This document shows positions 53,415 to 62,125 of a stretch of DNA of 64,000 bases, piece by piece. The stretch spans positions 124,001 to 188,000 of the forward strand of contig JAIUPL010000007.1 in assembly GCA_020160935.1 (NCBI GenBank). The letters run 5' to 3'. Position numbers and translations under genes: made by a program. The notes beneath the pieces were generated by a model. That model was not told the origin of the DNA and ran no database searches. It worked only from the letters and a program-made list of their open reading frames with translations. Source of the stretch: Bacteroidota bacterium. Lineage in GTDB: Bacteria; Bacteroidota; Bacteroidia; Chitinophagales; Saprospiraceae. How positions within the stretch are numbered: position 1 is the first letter of the stretch; each line of letters begins with the position of its first letter.

Positions 53415-53823
53415 CCGGCGGCAAAATTCCAACATTTCCCAGACAATATTTGTCACATTCCTTTCATTCCTGATCAAGTGGTTTTATTTTTGTTCTGGAA
53501 ATAATTGATGTACTTATTAAATATATTTTACTTTTGTGCATTCGTTCCCGTTAATCTTCTTCCCTTGGGTACTCGAAATCCGCCCAATTCTATAATCCGC
53601 CTAGGTTTGAAAGAGATTCGACAAGCACTTTGATTAAACGCTTTTGCGGTTTAATCCTTTCCCTTTTTCAGGTCATACTAAAATTCCCATTTCCGATCAC
53701 AGCGAGGTTGATCCCTGGCTGGCTGGCTCATTGTCAGAATTATGCTTTCGGCCTTTGTGGCGCTTTGAAATGGCGTCGCACAGGCTCGGGTTGTTTATAT
53801 TTTTTTTAATACATGTACCCTAT
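53415..53823. other. Long leader region of the 510-residue protein gene
   Basis: About 410 bases between the repeat and the ATG at 53824. It contains the promoter candidate below and a GCTTTTGCGGTTTAATCC stretch near 53640. No other gene recognised; a frame open from TTG 53644 is not supported by family start or promoter. Confidence 0.45.
53505..53536 (+). promoter_or_regulatory. Strong Bacteroidota-type promoter
   Basis: TTG at 53505-53507, 21-base spacer, exact -7 box TACTTTTG at 53529-53536. A transcript from here would have a leader of about 280 bases. Confidence 0.55.
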
Positions 53824-55356
53824 ATGCGTGATTTGATCGAACTCACTAACCTCTTGAATACCACCAAGATGAAGGGAGACGGCATGATGAAATACATCAT
53901 CGAGCCCAACACCAAGATGGAGCGCCTCTATGAGGCACTGATCTCCAAAAAGGTGAAAAGCGATGAAGATGCCAAAACTCTTTTTGGGGATCAAGAGAGT
54001 GCCACCAATCTGACCGGACTGAAAAACAAACTCAAAGAGCGTTTGCTCGATTCGGTGTTCCTGCTTGATTTCAAGGAGGCCAACTTCTCGTCGCGGCAGA
54101 AGGCTTTTTACGAGTGCTATAAAAAATGGTCGGTTGCCATGACACTGCTCACACGCAATGCCAAAATCACCGGCATCGACCTGTTGGAGCGCCTGCACCG
54201 ACATTCTATCCACTTCGAATTTACGGAACTCACCCTCGACATCCTGCGCGTGCTCAAATTGCAGTACAGCGTCGTGGAAGGCGATATTGAGAAATACCAA
54301 AAAGCCAAAACCCAGTATTTTCGGTACGAGCACATCTGGATGATGGAAAGCAAGGCCGAAAACTATTATTCCGAACTGATGATTCAGTTCACCAACAGCA
54401 AATCGACCAAAACGGAGGTTACCGACCTCGCCAAAACATATTACGCCGAACTGGAAGGTTATATGAAGGAATGCGATTCCTTCAAACTCCACCTGTTCGG
54501 GCGCATGATTGAACTGACCATCTACAACAGCGCCAACGACTACCTCGAAACCGCCCGGCTTTGTGAAGACGCTATCGCCTTTTTCGACAAAAAAGAGTAC
54601 GACAGCGGCTTGCCACTTCAGGTGTTTTACTATAACCTGGTGGTGTGTTATCTTCAATTGCGCGAATTTGAAAAGGGCCAGGAAGTGATCGGCCGCTGCG
54701 AATATTTCTTTACCGAGGGCACCTTCAACTGGTACAAACTCCAGGAACTGTTCTTCCTGCTGGCTATGCACAGCGGCCACTACGCGGAAGCGTATCGGCT
54801 GTATGAAAAGATCACCAACTATCCGCGTTTCAACGAGCAGGCGCACCAGATCGTGGAAATGTGGAAAATTTATGAGGCTTACGTGCAGTTCCTCATACGC
54901 ATCGGCGAAATACCCGACGACCTGGTGAGCGAAAAAGCCCGGAAGTTCAGGGTGGGCAAATTCCTCAACGAAGTGAATGAATACGTGAAGGACAAGCGTG
55001 GTATGAATATTTCCGTACTCATCGCTCAAATCCTGTTCAATATTGCCGATCGCGACTACGACGAGGCCATCGAACGCATCGAAGCCATTGAAAAATACCG
55101 CTCCCGCCACCTTAAAGAAGACGATACCTTCCGCAGCAATTGTTTTATCAAAATGCTGCTGCAAATACCGCTCGTTAATTTCCACCGGGAAGCCGTGCTG
55201 CGTAAAGTCGAACGCTACCATAAGAACCTGCTTACCGTACCGCTCGAATCGGCTACACAAATGCACGAGGTGGAAATCATTCCTTACGAGCCTTTGTGGG
55301 ATATGATTATCCGAAATCTGGAATTGAAAATCTACAATTCAAAGAAGAAAAAATAG
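53824..55356 (+). CDS. Helical-repeat protein of unknown function
   Basis: A soluble 510-residue protein predicted to be almost entirely helical, with repeated Leu/Tyr/Glu-rich helix pairs like TPR arrays (DYLETARLCEDAIAFFDKKEYDSG, YLQLREFEKGQEVIGRCEYFF, YDEAIERIEAIEKYRSRH). No signal peptide, catalytic motif or family name was recognised. The start ATG 53824 (MRDLIELTNLLNTTKMKGDG) gives a normal cytoplasmic N-terminus; the longer frame from 53644 lacks support. It has its own strong promoter and stands alone, ending at a symmetric repeat. Confidence 0.8.
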   Translation: MRDLIELTNLLNTTKMKGDGMMKYIIEPNTKMERLYEALISKKVKSDEDAKTLFGDQESATNLTGLKNKLKERLLDSVFLLDFKEANFSSRQKAFYECYKKWSVAMTLLTRNAKITGIDLLERLHRHSIHFEFTELTLDILRVLKLQYSVVEGDIEKYQKAKTQYFRYEHIWMMESKAENYYSELMIQFTNSKSTKTEVTDLAKTYYAELEGYMKECDSFKLHLFGRMIELTIYNSANDYLETARLCEDAIAFFDKKEYDSGLPLQVFYYNLVVCYLQLREFEKGQEVIGRCEYFFTEGTFNWYKLQELFFLLAMHSGHYAEAYRLYEKITNYPRFNEQAHQIVEMWKIYEAYVQFLIRIGEIPDDLVSEKARKFRVGKFLNEVNEYVKDKRGMNISVLIAQILFNIADRDYDEAIERIEAIEKYRSRHLKEDDTFRSNCFIKMLLQIPLVNFHREAVLRKVERYHKNLLTVPLESATQMHEVEIIPYEPLWDMIIRNLELKIYNSKKKK

Positions 55357-55499
55357 GTTTTTGAGTTATGAGTTATGAGTTATGAGTTATGAGTTATGAG
55401 TTATACTCACGTTGCTCTTGGATGCTCTAAAAGTGAAGCCAAGAGCAACGTGAGTATAACTCATAACTCATAACTCATACCTCATCACTCAAAAACCTA
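55354..55499. repeat. Composite hairpin element, AGTTATG arms (40-bp perfect stem), stop-to-stop
   Basis: Inner arms 55382-55421 and 55439-55478 are perfectly complementary over 40 nt with a 17-nt loop (apex CTTGG/CCAAG). Outermost, TAGGTTTTTGAG at 55354-55365 pairs with CTCAAAAACCTA at 55488-55499, so both convergent stop codons (TAG) are part of the palindrome. Confidence 0.97.
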
Positions 55500-57200
55500 T
55501 TCCCTTTTCACCCGATAACTACCCGACACCGTATGCGTAGCCCCCTGTTCATCCAGATACGTGCCGGAGAAGGTGCCGATGAAATACTCGCCAGGATTTG
55601 CGGGGAAATTGGTCAGGTTGGTAATAATGCCGGCGGCTGCAGCGCCGGAAAGACCAACAGTGGGGTTGGAGAAATATTCCAGGGGATAGGTGCCGGCCTG
55701 CGTTGCTGAAAACTGAAGGGAGATATAACTGGTAGTGCCGAATCCTCCATACAAATTGATGCTGGCAAAACCGATAGAATCTATGGAATAGCCATCCGGT
55801 TCAGGAACAGTAAGTGTCTGCCCATCGATCGTGGATTGAATATATTCGTCCAGGCCGATACATGCGGTGAGTGTACCCACATTTATCACACCACCAGGGG
55901 TAGGTATAGCAACCGTCTGCACAGGGCTTTCTTTCAGGTTGTCGAGGTCGAATGCCTGCACCTGTATGCTGGGCAAGTTGTTACAATTCAGGATAGTATA
56001 TGAAAAAGCCCCGTTTTCGTCTGCAAACACGATATTATTTCCAATACGCACATACCCGTTGCTAACAGGATTACCTGCGCAGTTGACGATATTGCCGGTG
56101 AATGTAGGCGTATTCAGAGATGAACTGCTGATAATAATGGGCGGCAAAGTGGTGCTGCTATTGAATGGCCCAATGGTTTGGGTGTATAGTACCTGGTTGC
56201 CACACTGGCCGTACAACTGGATATTCATTTGCATCTCAACACCTTGGATCACCCCTCCGCCGAACTGACCGTTTTGGTCGGTATTGGCATATCCGGGCCA
56301 ACTGGTGTTGGTCGCAATCAATTCGATGGTCACAAATGGCAGCGGGTGTTGCAGGTCGTCGAGATAAACACTGCCATTCAACTGCACCAGCGACAAGCCT
56401 ACGTCACAGTTCCAGAAAGAAAAGTGTTTCACTTTACCCACGTACTGATTGCCGTTTTTCTGGGCCGAGCCCTCTTCTATCCAACGGGACTTGACTACAT
56501 CGAAATGCCAGAGCGGGATGTCCGACGGCGCTTGCGAAGCCTGCACACTTGTAATCGGCATAGTCAGTTCCACCTCCATGCCATCGGCAATCTGGGCTTT
56601 TCCGGCAGCGCCTTCCAGTTCTACGGCGACCATGCCAAAACTGCCAAGTGCCTGTTCGTTTCCGGAGGTACCGATTCCCCGAAAGTCGCCAGGGCAGAAT
56701 AAGGCCAATTGATCGTCCTGGGGGTTCAGGTAGCGTGCAAACACGCGGATATTGCCGGATGTGTTGACGGAATTGGCCGGGAATTTCAGGGTAGGGCCGC
56801 CCGGAATACTGACGGTACCACCCGACGCATTGTCGAACGAACCAACCTGTACTTTTTTAATCAATTGAATCGTAACCGTTTGCAGCGCCTCGTCTTTCAC
56901 ATAGTAGGCGCGGGAGAACTCGAAGTAACCATCTTTATTGACAGAAAGTATCGCGTCATTGTCGGGCATTTGTACCTTTTTGGTACGGAAAACACCGTTG
57001 TCGTCCGTCGTCACGGTCTGGGTGCCCGCCTGTACCTGTGCATTCGCCACCGGCGCACCCGATTCGTCGATAATACGCCCCGCAAAGGCTACGTCCACCA
57101 ACCGGGATTCAAAATTCATGGGATCCTGGTTGCAGGCGTACCAACTGACTATGCTCAGCAGTAGCACGAACAAGCCAAGGGTTACTCTAAGGTTTTTCAT
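55497..57200 (-). CDS. Lipoprotein with carboxypeptidase-like regulatory domain
   Basis: Exported lipoprotein of 567 residues; start 57200 gives MKNLRVTLGLFVLLLSIVSWYAC with the lipobox Cys23. An N-terminal transthyretin-like domain at ~35-120 reads VAFAGRIIDESGAPVANAQVQAG...DDNGVFRTKKV. A middle region of ~150 residues (GTVSIPGGPTLKFPANSV) resembles ZU5-type segments. Two further Ig-like beta domains follow (NGSVYLDDLQHPLPFVTIEL; FTGNIVNCAGNPVSNGYVRI). Probably a surface-exposed structural or binding protein. The longer frame to 57293 is not signal-like. Confidence 0.85.
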   Translation of the reverse strand: MKNLRVTLGLFVLLLSIVSWYACNQDPMNFESRLVDVAFAGRIIDESGAPVANAQVQAGTQTVTTDDNGVFRTKKVQMPDNDAILSVNKDGYFEFSRAYYVKDEALQTVTIQLIKKVQVGSFDNASGGTVSIPGGPTLKFPANSVNTSGNIRVFARYLNPQDDQLALFCPGDFRGIGTSGNEQALGSFGMVAVELEGAAGKAQIADGMEVELTMPITSVQASQAPSDIPLWHFDVVKSRWIEEGSAQKNGNQYVGKVKHFSFWNCDVGLSLVQLNGSVYLDDLQHPLPFVTIELIATNTSWPGYANTDQNGQFGGGVIQGVEMQMNIQLYGQCGNQVLYTQTIGPFNSSTTLPPIIISSSSLNTPTFTGNIVNCAGNPVSNGYVRIGNNIVFADENGAFSYTILNCNNLPSIQVQAFDLDNLKESPVQTVAIPTPGGVINVGTLTACIGLDEYIQSTIDGQTLTVPEPDGYSIDSIGFASINLYGGFGTTSYISLQFSATQAGTYPLEYFSNPTVGLSGAAAAGIITNLTNFPANPGEYFIGTFSGTYLDEQGATHTVSGSYRVKRE

Positions 57201-57350
57201 ACTGTAAAGTTTTTGTGAAAGAAATTGGTTGTCAGTCCATTTCACGCATCGCTCCCTGGGAAGGTTGGGTAAAGCCGAAAAAATTCTTTTCAACGCATTT
57301 GTAGAATTATCTTCGCCGCCCGTTCGAAATTCACATTTACCATCACAATC

Positions 57351-60287
57351 ATGCAGTTTCAGGTCGTATTCAACCTGTATCCTTTTTCAGAAAATCTGTA
57401 CCTGCCCTCCGCCAATATTGTGCAGGAGGACAAGGGCGGGCAACTGACGCACCTGGTGCAAAAGGCCACTGCAGCAACCGTGGTATCGTACGGACTGGAA
57501 CTCACCCCTCTGCAGCAACGACTGCTGGGGATGATCGAACAATTGACACCCAAAAGCCTCGAATCCAGGTACAAACCACCCAAAGCCAAAACGGCCACTG
57601 CGCTGGATAACCTGCTGGCCGACAAAGCGACGAAAGACGTGGTGGAGCGTTATATTTTTTCCCAACTCGATGTGTTTCTGGATGAAATTGCCCGCAATCG
57701 ACTACCGCTGACCATCGATGCCGAACGCAAATCGCTGGCAAAAGACGTGCAGGTGGTGTTTCCACGCGAAGAACTCGTGCCGCACCTGTTCTTTAAAAAA
57801 ACCACAGAAGGCATCGAGTATCGCCTGCAATTAGGCACCGAAACCCAGCGCTGGAACCTGCGCGAACACAACATCGTGCCGCTCACCAACCTGGAACCTG
57901 CCTGGATTCTGGTCGACTACGCCTTGTTTCGCGTGCCGGGCATCAATGGCAACATGGTCAAGCCGTTTCGCCAAAAAGACACCGTGCTGGTACCTGCTCG
58001 TTCGGAACGCGAATATTTCAGAAAAGTCATTGCCAAAAGCATTCGACGCGGCCGCGTGGAAGCCGAAGGTTTTCGGGTGGAAAAAGCCGAAACCCTGCGT
58101 TTTACCCGCCTCGAAACAGTGGAAAACATCCTGGAAAACCGCTGGCTGCTGAAACCGGTGTTTGAATACGACGGCGCCGAATTTCAGTGGGGCGAACGCC
58201 GCGACCGCGTCACTTCGCTGGATATTCCGGACAACGATCAGGGTGAAATTGCCGTACATCTCGTTTGCAGGGATGCAGAAAAAGAATTAAAACATATTGA
58301 TTTTCTCAAAAATAACGGCCTGGAAGACGACGGCCGCGCCATGAGCACCACACATTCAGGTGAAGGAAAATATGCCAGTCTGCAAAGCCTGCTTCAGTGG
58401 CTCGGTCGCCATCACCGTGCACTGGAATCGGAAGGTTTTCGCATTGTAGCGCCGCAAACCGACGGTCGTACCCTGTTTCTGGGCGCCTCGGATATTGCGG
58501 TTCAGTCGGAAGCCGCCGGCGACTGGTTTGATGTACAGGGGCGCGTGACAGTGGGTGAATATTCGTTTTCGTTTCAGCGTCTGCTGCCCAATTTGCGCCG
58601 CAACGACCCGTTTTTTGAACTGCCCGACGGCACTTTTTTCCTGATTCCGGAAGAATGGTTTGCCCGCTTTGCCGACCTGGCGGGTGTGTTGCAGGAACAG
58701 GGCGACCTGCTCCGGCTGCCCAAATCGCTGTACACCGTTTTGCAAAACACCGACAGCGATGCAGAGCCGGAAAAATACCCGCTCATCCAGCCCGAATCCG
58801 TTGACTATCAGCCGTCTGAACACCTGAAAGCCACGTTGCGGCCCTATCAGTTGACGGGTATAAAATGGCTGGTCGGGCATTACCGACACGGCTTCGGCGC
58901 CTGCCTGGCCGACGATATGGGGCTGGGCAAAACCCTGCAAACCATCGCCTTGCTGCTGCACGCCAAGGAGAACAAGGGACAAAGCGCCGAATTAGCACCC
59001 GCAACAGGCAATAGCCAACTCGACCTGTTTGCCAACTACCGCGCCGAACTCCGCCCGCTGAATGCGCTCTTGCTACTACCTGCCTCGCTGGTGTTTAACT
59101 GGCAGCAGGAATTGGTGCGTTTCGCGCCTTCGCTGTTTACCTACGCGCACCTCGGGCCCAAACGCCTGCGCGAGGCCCGGGCCATTGGCGCCCACGATGT
59201 GGTGCTTACGACGTACCACACGGCTTTGCAAGACCTCGAATTGCTGGAAAAAGTGGACTGGCATTTTATCGTGCTCGACGAAAGCCAACAGATCAAAAAC
59301 CGCGATTCGGAAATTTCCAAAATGGCCAGAAGCCTGCGCGCCGACTGCCGGATTTCACTGTCGGGTACGCCCATCGAAAACTCGCTGGCCGACCTGTGGA
59401 CGCAGATGGAATTTATCAATCCGGCCACGCTGGGCTCCTACCGCCAGTTTCGCGAACAATTTCAGGCGCCGATTGAAAAACAGGGCGACGAAAAAGCGAA
59501 AGCGCGCCTTTTCAGCCGCGTACAGCCGTTTTTCCTGCGCCGCACGAAAGAAGAAGTAGCGCCCGATCTGCCGGAACTGACTACCCAGATTTTTTATTCC
59601 GAAATGTCGGCCGAGCAGAAAAAATACTACGAACAGGTGAAATCGGCCATGCGCAACCAGATTCTATCGCTGTTCGACGACCCCAAAACGCGGCTTCAGG
59701 CCTTGCAGGCACTCACCCGCCTGCGGCAAATTGCCAACCATCCCCGCCTGGCCGACCCCGATTACCTCGGCTCCAGCGCCAAGATGGACGATGTGCTGGC
59801 GCAGTGGGACGTGGTGCGCCGAGCCGGCCACAAAGCCTTGTTTTTCAGCAGTTACGAAAAACACCTGCAATTGTATCGCAGTGTTTGGGAAGCCGAAAAA
59901 CAGCCGTATTCCTGGCTCACGGGCGAGGTATCGCAAGCCGACCGCGGCGCTGCCGTGCAACGGTTTCAGACGGACGCCGATGTGCAGGCATTTTTCATGA
60001 CCCTCGGCGCCGGCGGTGTGGGTTTGAACCTCACGGCAGCCGATTATGTTTTTCTACTCGACCCCTGGTGGAACCCCGCCAAGGAAGACCAGGCCATCGC
60101 GCGTGCGCACCGCATCGGCCGCATGCACCCCGTGACGGCCGTGCGATTTATCAGCCGCGGCACCATCGAGGAAAAAATATTGCAATTGCAGGAACGGAAA
60201 CGAGCGCTGGGGAAAGATTTGTTCGCTACCGCCGACTCCGAATACCCGCATTTGGAGCGGGAAGACGTGGAAATGCTATTGCAGTAG
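57351..60287 (+). CDS. SNF2-family DEAD/DEAH-box helicase
   Basis: ATP-dependent DNA translocase of 978 residues. The N-terminal ~480 residues carry no named domain that I recognise. The helicase core follows: YQLTGIKWLVGHYRHGFGACLADDMGLGKT near 505-528 (motif I), VLDESQQIKN near 640 (motif II, DESQ in place of DEAH), SGTPIENSLADLWTQMEFINP (motif III region), and motif VI QAIARAHRIGR near 914. No SWIM zinc finger is visible. Bacterial Snf2 proteins are linked to transcription or DNA repair; the role here is unknown. ATG start at 57351. Confidence 0.93.
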   Translation: MQFQVVFNLYPFSENLYLPSANIVQEDKGGQLTHLVQKATAATVVSYGLELTPLQQRLLGMIEQLTPKSLESRYKPPKAKTATALDNLLADKATKDVVERYIFSQLDVFLDEIARNRLPLTIDAERKSLAKDVQVVFPREELVPHLFFKKTTEGIEYRLQLGTETQRWNLREHNIVPLTNLEPAWILVDYALFRVPGINGNMVKPFRQKDTVLVPARSEREYFRKVIAKSIRRGRVEAEGFRVEKAETLRFTRLETVENILENRWLLKPVFEYDGAEFQWGERRDRVTSLDIPDNDQGEIAVHLVCRDAEKELKHIDFLKNNGLEDDGRAMSTTHSGEGKYASLQSLLQWLGRHHRALESEGFRIVAPQTDGRTLFLGASDIAVQSEAAGDWFDVQGRVTVGEYSFSFQRLLPNLRRNDPFFELPDGTFFLIPEEWFARFADLAGVLQEQGDLLRLPKSLYTVLQNTDSDAEPEKYPLIQPESVDYQPSEHLKATLRPYQLTGIKWLVGHYRHGFGACLADDMGLGKTLQTIALLLHAKENKGQSAELAPATGNSQLDLFANYRAELRPLNALLLLPASLVFNWQQELVRFAPSLFTYAHLGPKRLREARAIGAHDVVLTTYHTALQDLELLEKVDWHFIVLDESQQIKNRDSEISKMARSLRADCRISLSGTPIENSLADLWTQMEFINPATLGSYRQFREQFQAPIEKQGDEKAKARLFSRVQPFFLRRTKEEVAPDLPELTTQIFYSEMSAEQKKYYEQVKSAMRNQILSLFDDPKTRLQALQALTRLRQIANHPRLADPDYLGSSAKMDDVLAQWDVVRRAGHKALFFSSYEKHLQLYRSVWEAEKQPYSWLTGEVSQADRGAAVQRFQTDADVQAFFMTLGAGGVGLNLTAADYVFLLDPWWNPAKEDQAIARAHRIGRMHPVTAVRFISRGTIEEKILQLQERKRALGKDLFATADSEYPHLEREDVEMLLQ

Positions 60288-60289
60288 CA

Positions 60290-60375
60290 GTCCTAAGTCC
60301 TAAGTCCTAAGTCCTGAGTCCTAAGTCCGTGGGTAGCGAGCCCTGATAACAGATAACATATAACAGATAACAATT
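60290..60375. repeat. One-armed composite array: AGTCCTA followed by ATAACA heptamers
   Basis: Six AGTCCTA/AGTCCTG units at 60291-60326, a short unique spacer, then ATAACAGATAACATATAACA at 60347-60375, ending at the next ATG. Two arm types of the window are joined here without complementary partners. Confidence 0.8.
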
Positions 60376-60969
60376 ATGAAACCTGGCATTTATTCATTTC
60401 TCCTGGCGCTGGCAACTGTACTGGCGCTGTCGTCCTGCGGTGCCGATCCGGCGCCGGAAAGCAGCAAACCCAATGCCGTTACGACGCCACAATCTGCACA
60501 AGACCAGGCGGCTGCACCGGGCCCTTCGGCCGTGCCGGAACCACCCTTCATCAAGGAAGGTGAGTTGGCGTTGCTCGACGCCACGGGCAAAAAAGTGTTG
60601 ACCAAACTCGATATTGAAATTGCCGAAGTATCGCAGGAACGCGAACAAGGTCTGATGTACCGAAAAAGTATGCTCGACAAGCAGGGCATGCTCTTTTTAT
60701 TCGAGTTTCAGGAAGAACAGAGTTTCTGGATGCACAATACCTATATCCCGCTCGACATCATTTACCTGAACGACAAACTGGAAATTGTTTCGATCCAGAA
60801 AAATGCCCAGCCCATGAGCGACAAACCCTTGCCCTCGGGCAAACCTGCGCAATACGTGTTGGAAATCAACGGCGGCCTCAGCGACAAACTTGGACTCAAA
60901 CCCGGCGTGAAAGCAGCGTGGATGGATTATGTAAACAATCGGGAAGTGGGGGGGTATAATGGGTTGTGA
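60376..60969 (+). CDS. DUF192 domain lipoprotein
   Basis: Exported lipoprotein of 197 residues; lipobox LALSSC with Cys21, then a Pro/Ala-rich linker. The DUF192 domain covers about 75-190 with VSQEREQGLMYRKSMLDKQGMLFLFEFQEEQSFWMHNTYIPLDIIYL and LPSGKPAQYVLEINGG, matching the full domain. No biochemical function is established for the family. The ATG directly follows a heptamer array. Confidence 0.92.
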   Translation: MKPGIYSFLLALATVLALSSCGADPAPESSKPNAVTTPQSAQDQAAAPGPSAVPEPPFIKEGELALLDATGKKVLTKLDIEIAEVSQEREQGLMYRKSMLDKQGMLFLFEFQEEQSFWMHNTYIPLDIIYLNDKLEIVSIQKNAQPMSDKPLPSGKPAQYVLEINGGLSDKLGLKPGVKAAWMDYVNNREVGGYNGL

Positions 60970-61033
60970 GGGGTAGAGAGGTTTTGAGAAGAATAACAAT
61001 ATCAAACCATGTGATCTGATTTTGATTCAACAC

Positions 61034-61064
61034 TTGCCCTTTTTCCTGTAAAACAGTACCTTTG
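61034..61064 (+). promoter_or_regulatory. fic promoter
   Basis: TTG at 61034-61036, 20-base spacer, exact -7 box TACCTTTG at 61057-61064. Transcription would start near 61071, which makes ATG 61065 unusable and favours ATG 61086. Confidence 0.55.
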
Positions 61065-61085
61065 ATGCGATCAAATGATGGCATC

Positions 61086-62045
61086 ATGATTCACAAATAT
61101 TACGAAGGCACCCCTCAAATCATCAATCTGTCCACCGAGATTGGCAGGTTGTTAGGAGTTGTTGATGCTACACACCTCCAGAAGCCACAGGCCGAACTCA
61201 GGAAAAAAAACAAAGTAAAAACGATTCGCGCCTCCTTGGCAATTGAGGGGAATACTTTGAGTGAAGATCAGATCACTGCCATCATTGAGAACAAACGCGT
61301 AACAGGTCCTTCCAGAGATATCAAAGAGGTAGAGAATGCCATTCGTGCATATGACAATCTTTCGAATTTTGACGCTTTTTCAAAAGAATCCTATTTGGAG
61401 GCACATCGTCTGTTAATGTCGGGCCTTGTAGATACGCCTGGGCAGTTCAGGACTGGTTCAGTCGGAGTAATACAAGGAGACAGGATCGCCCATTTAGCGC
61501 CACCAGGATGGAATGTCGATAATTTGATGACAACTTTGTTTGGCTATCTTAAAGAAGGAGAGGATAACCTGATCATCAAAAGTTGTGTATTCCATTACGA
61601 GATGGAGTTTATTCATCCTTTTATGGATGGGAACGGACGCATGGGCCGACTCTGGCAGACGGTGATACTGATGAAGGCAAATCCCGTGTTTGAATTTTTG
61701 CCAATCGAACAAGAGATAAAGAAAAGTCAGGAAGAATATTACCATGTACTGAGCCAATGTGACAAAGAAGGGCTTTCCACAAAGTTTGTGGAATACCTCC
61801 TGAGCAAGATAAAAATAAGTTTGGCGGAACTGGTCGCTGCCCAACGTGTAAATTATACCGATTTGGAGCGTTTGAATTATTTTCTCGATCAAATTGGTAC
61901 TGCCCCTTTCACAAGGAAAGATTATCTTAGGGTATTCCCTAAAATCTCCACCGCAACAGCAACACGGGATTTAAAAAAAGGGGTAGAAGAGGGCATTTTG
62001 ACCAGGAATGGGAAGGATCGACTTGCCAACTATCAAAAGAAGTAA
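61086..62045 (+). CDS. Fic-domain protein (class II autoinhibited type)
   Basis: Predicted AMP-transferase-type enzyme of 319 residues. The Fic active-site loop HPFMDGNGRMGR is complete at about 177-188. The N-terminal inhibitory helix motif (S/T)xxxE(G/N) is seen as SLAIEGN near residue 50, so this is a class II Fic with its own brake. A C-terminal winged-helix-like segment follows (RKDYLRVFPKISTATATRDLKKGVEEGILTRNG). The family modifies protein hydroxyls with AMP; the target here is unknown. The coding sequence is visibly more AT-rich than its neighbours, consistent with acquisition. The start at 61086 rests on the promoter position. Confidence 0.9.
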   Translation: MIHKYYEGTPQIINLSTEIGRLLGVVDATHLQKPQAELRKKNKVKTIRASLAIEGNTLSEDQITAIIENKRVTGPSRDIKEVENAIRAYDNLSNFDAFSKESYLEAHRLLMSGLVDTPGQFRTGSVGVIQGDRIAHLAPPGWNVDNLMTTLFGYLKEGEDNLIIKSCVFHYEMEFIHPFMDGNGRMGRLWQTVILMKANPVFEFLPIEQEIKKSQEEYYHVLSQCDKEGLSTKFVEYLLSKIKISLAELVAAQRVNYTDLERLNYFLDQIGTAPFTRKDYLRVFPKISTATATRDLKKGVEEGILTRNGKDRLANYQKK

Positions 62046-62125
62046 TAACCAGCCTCGACAATACGCTGAAAAAAAAACTGTTTTTTGTTACACCATCCAT
62101 GGCCGCCTGTGTACTCTTTCTGTCC

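Noticed and set aside
2266-55499. The composite hairpins as ordinary intrinsic terminators
   Set aside because: Most lack a T run next to the stem, are far longer than needed, and some lie between divergent start regions (32478, 53214). They may still end transcripts, but that alone does not explain the arms.
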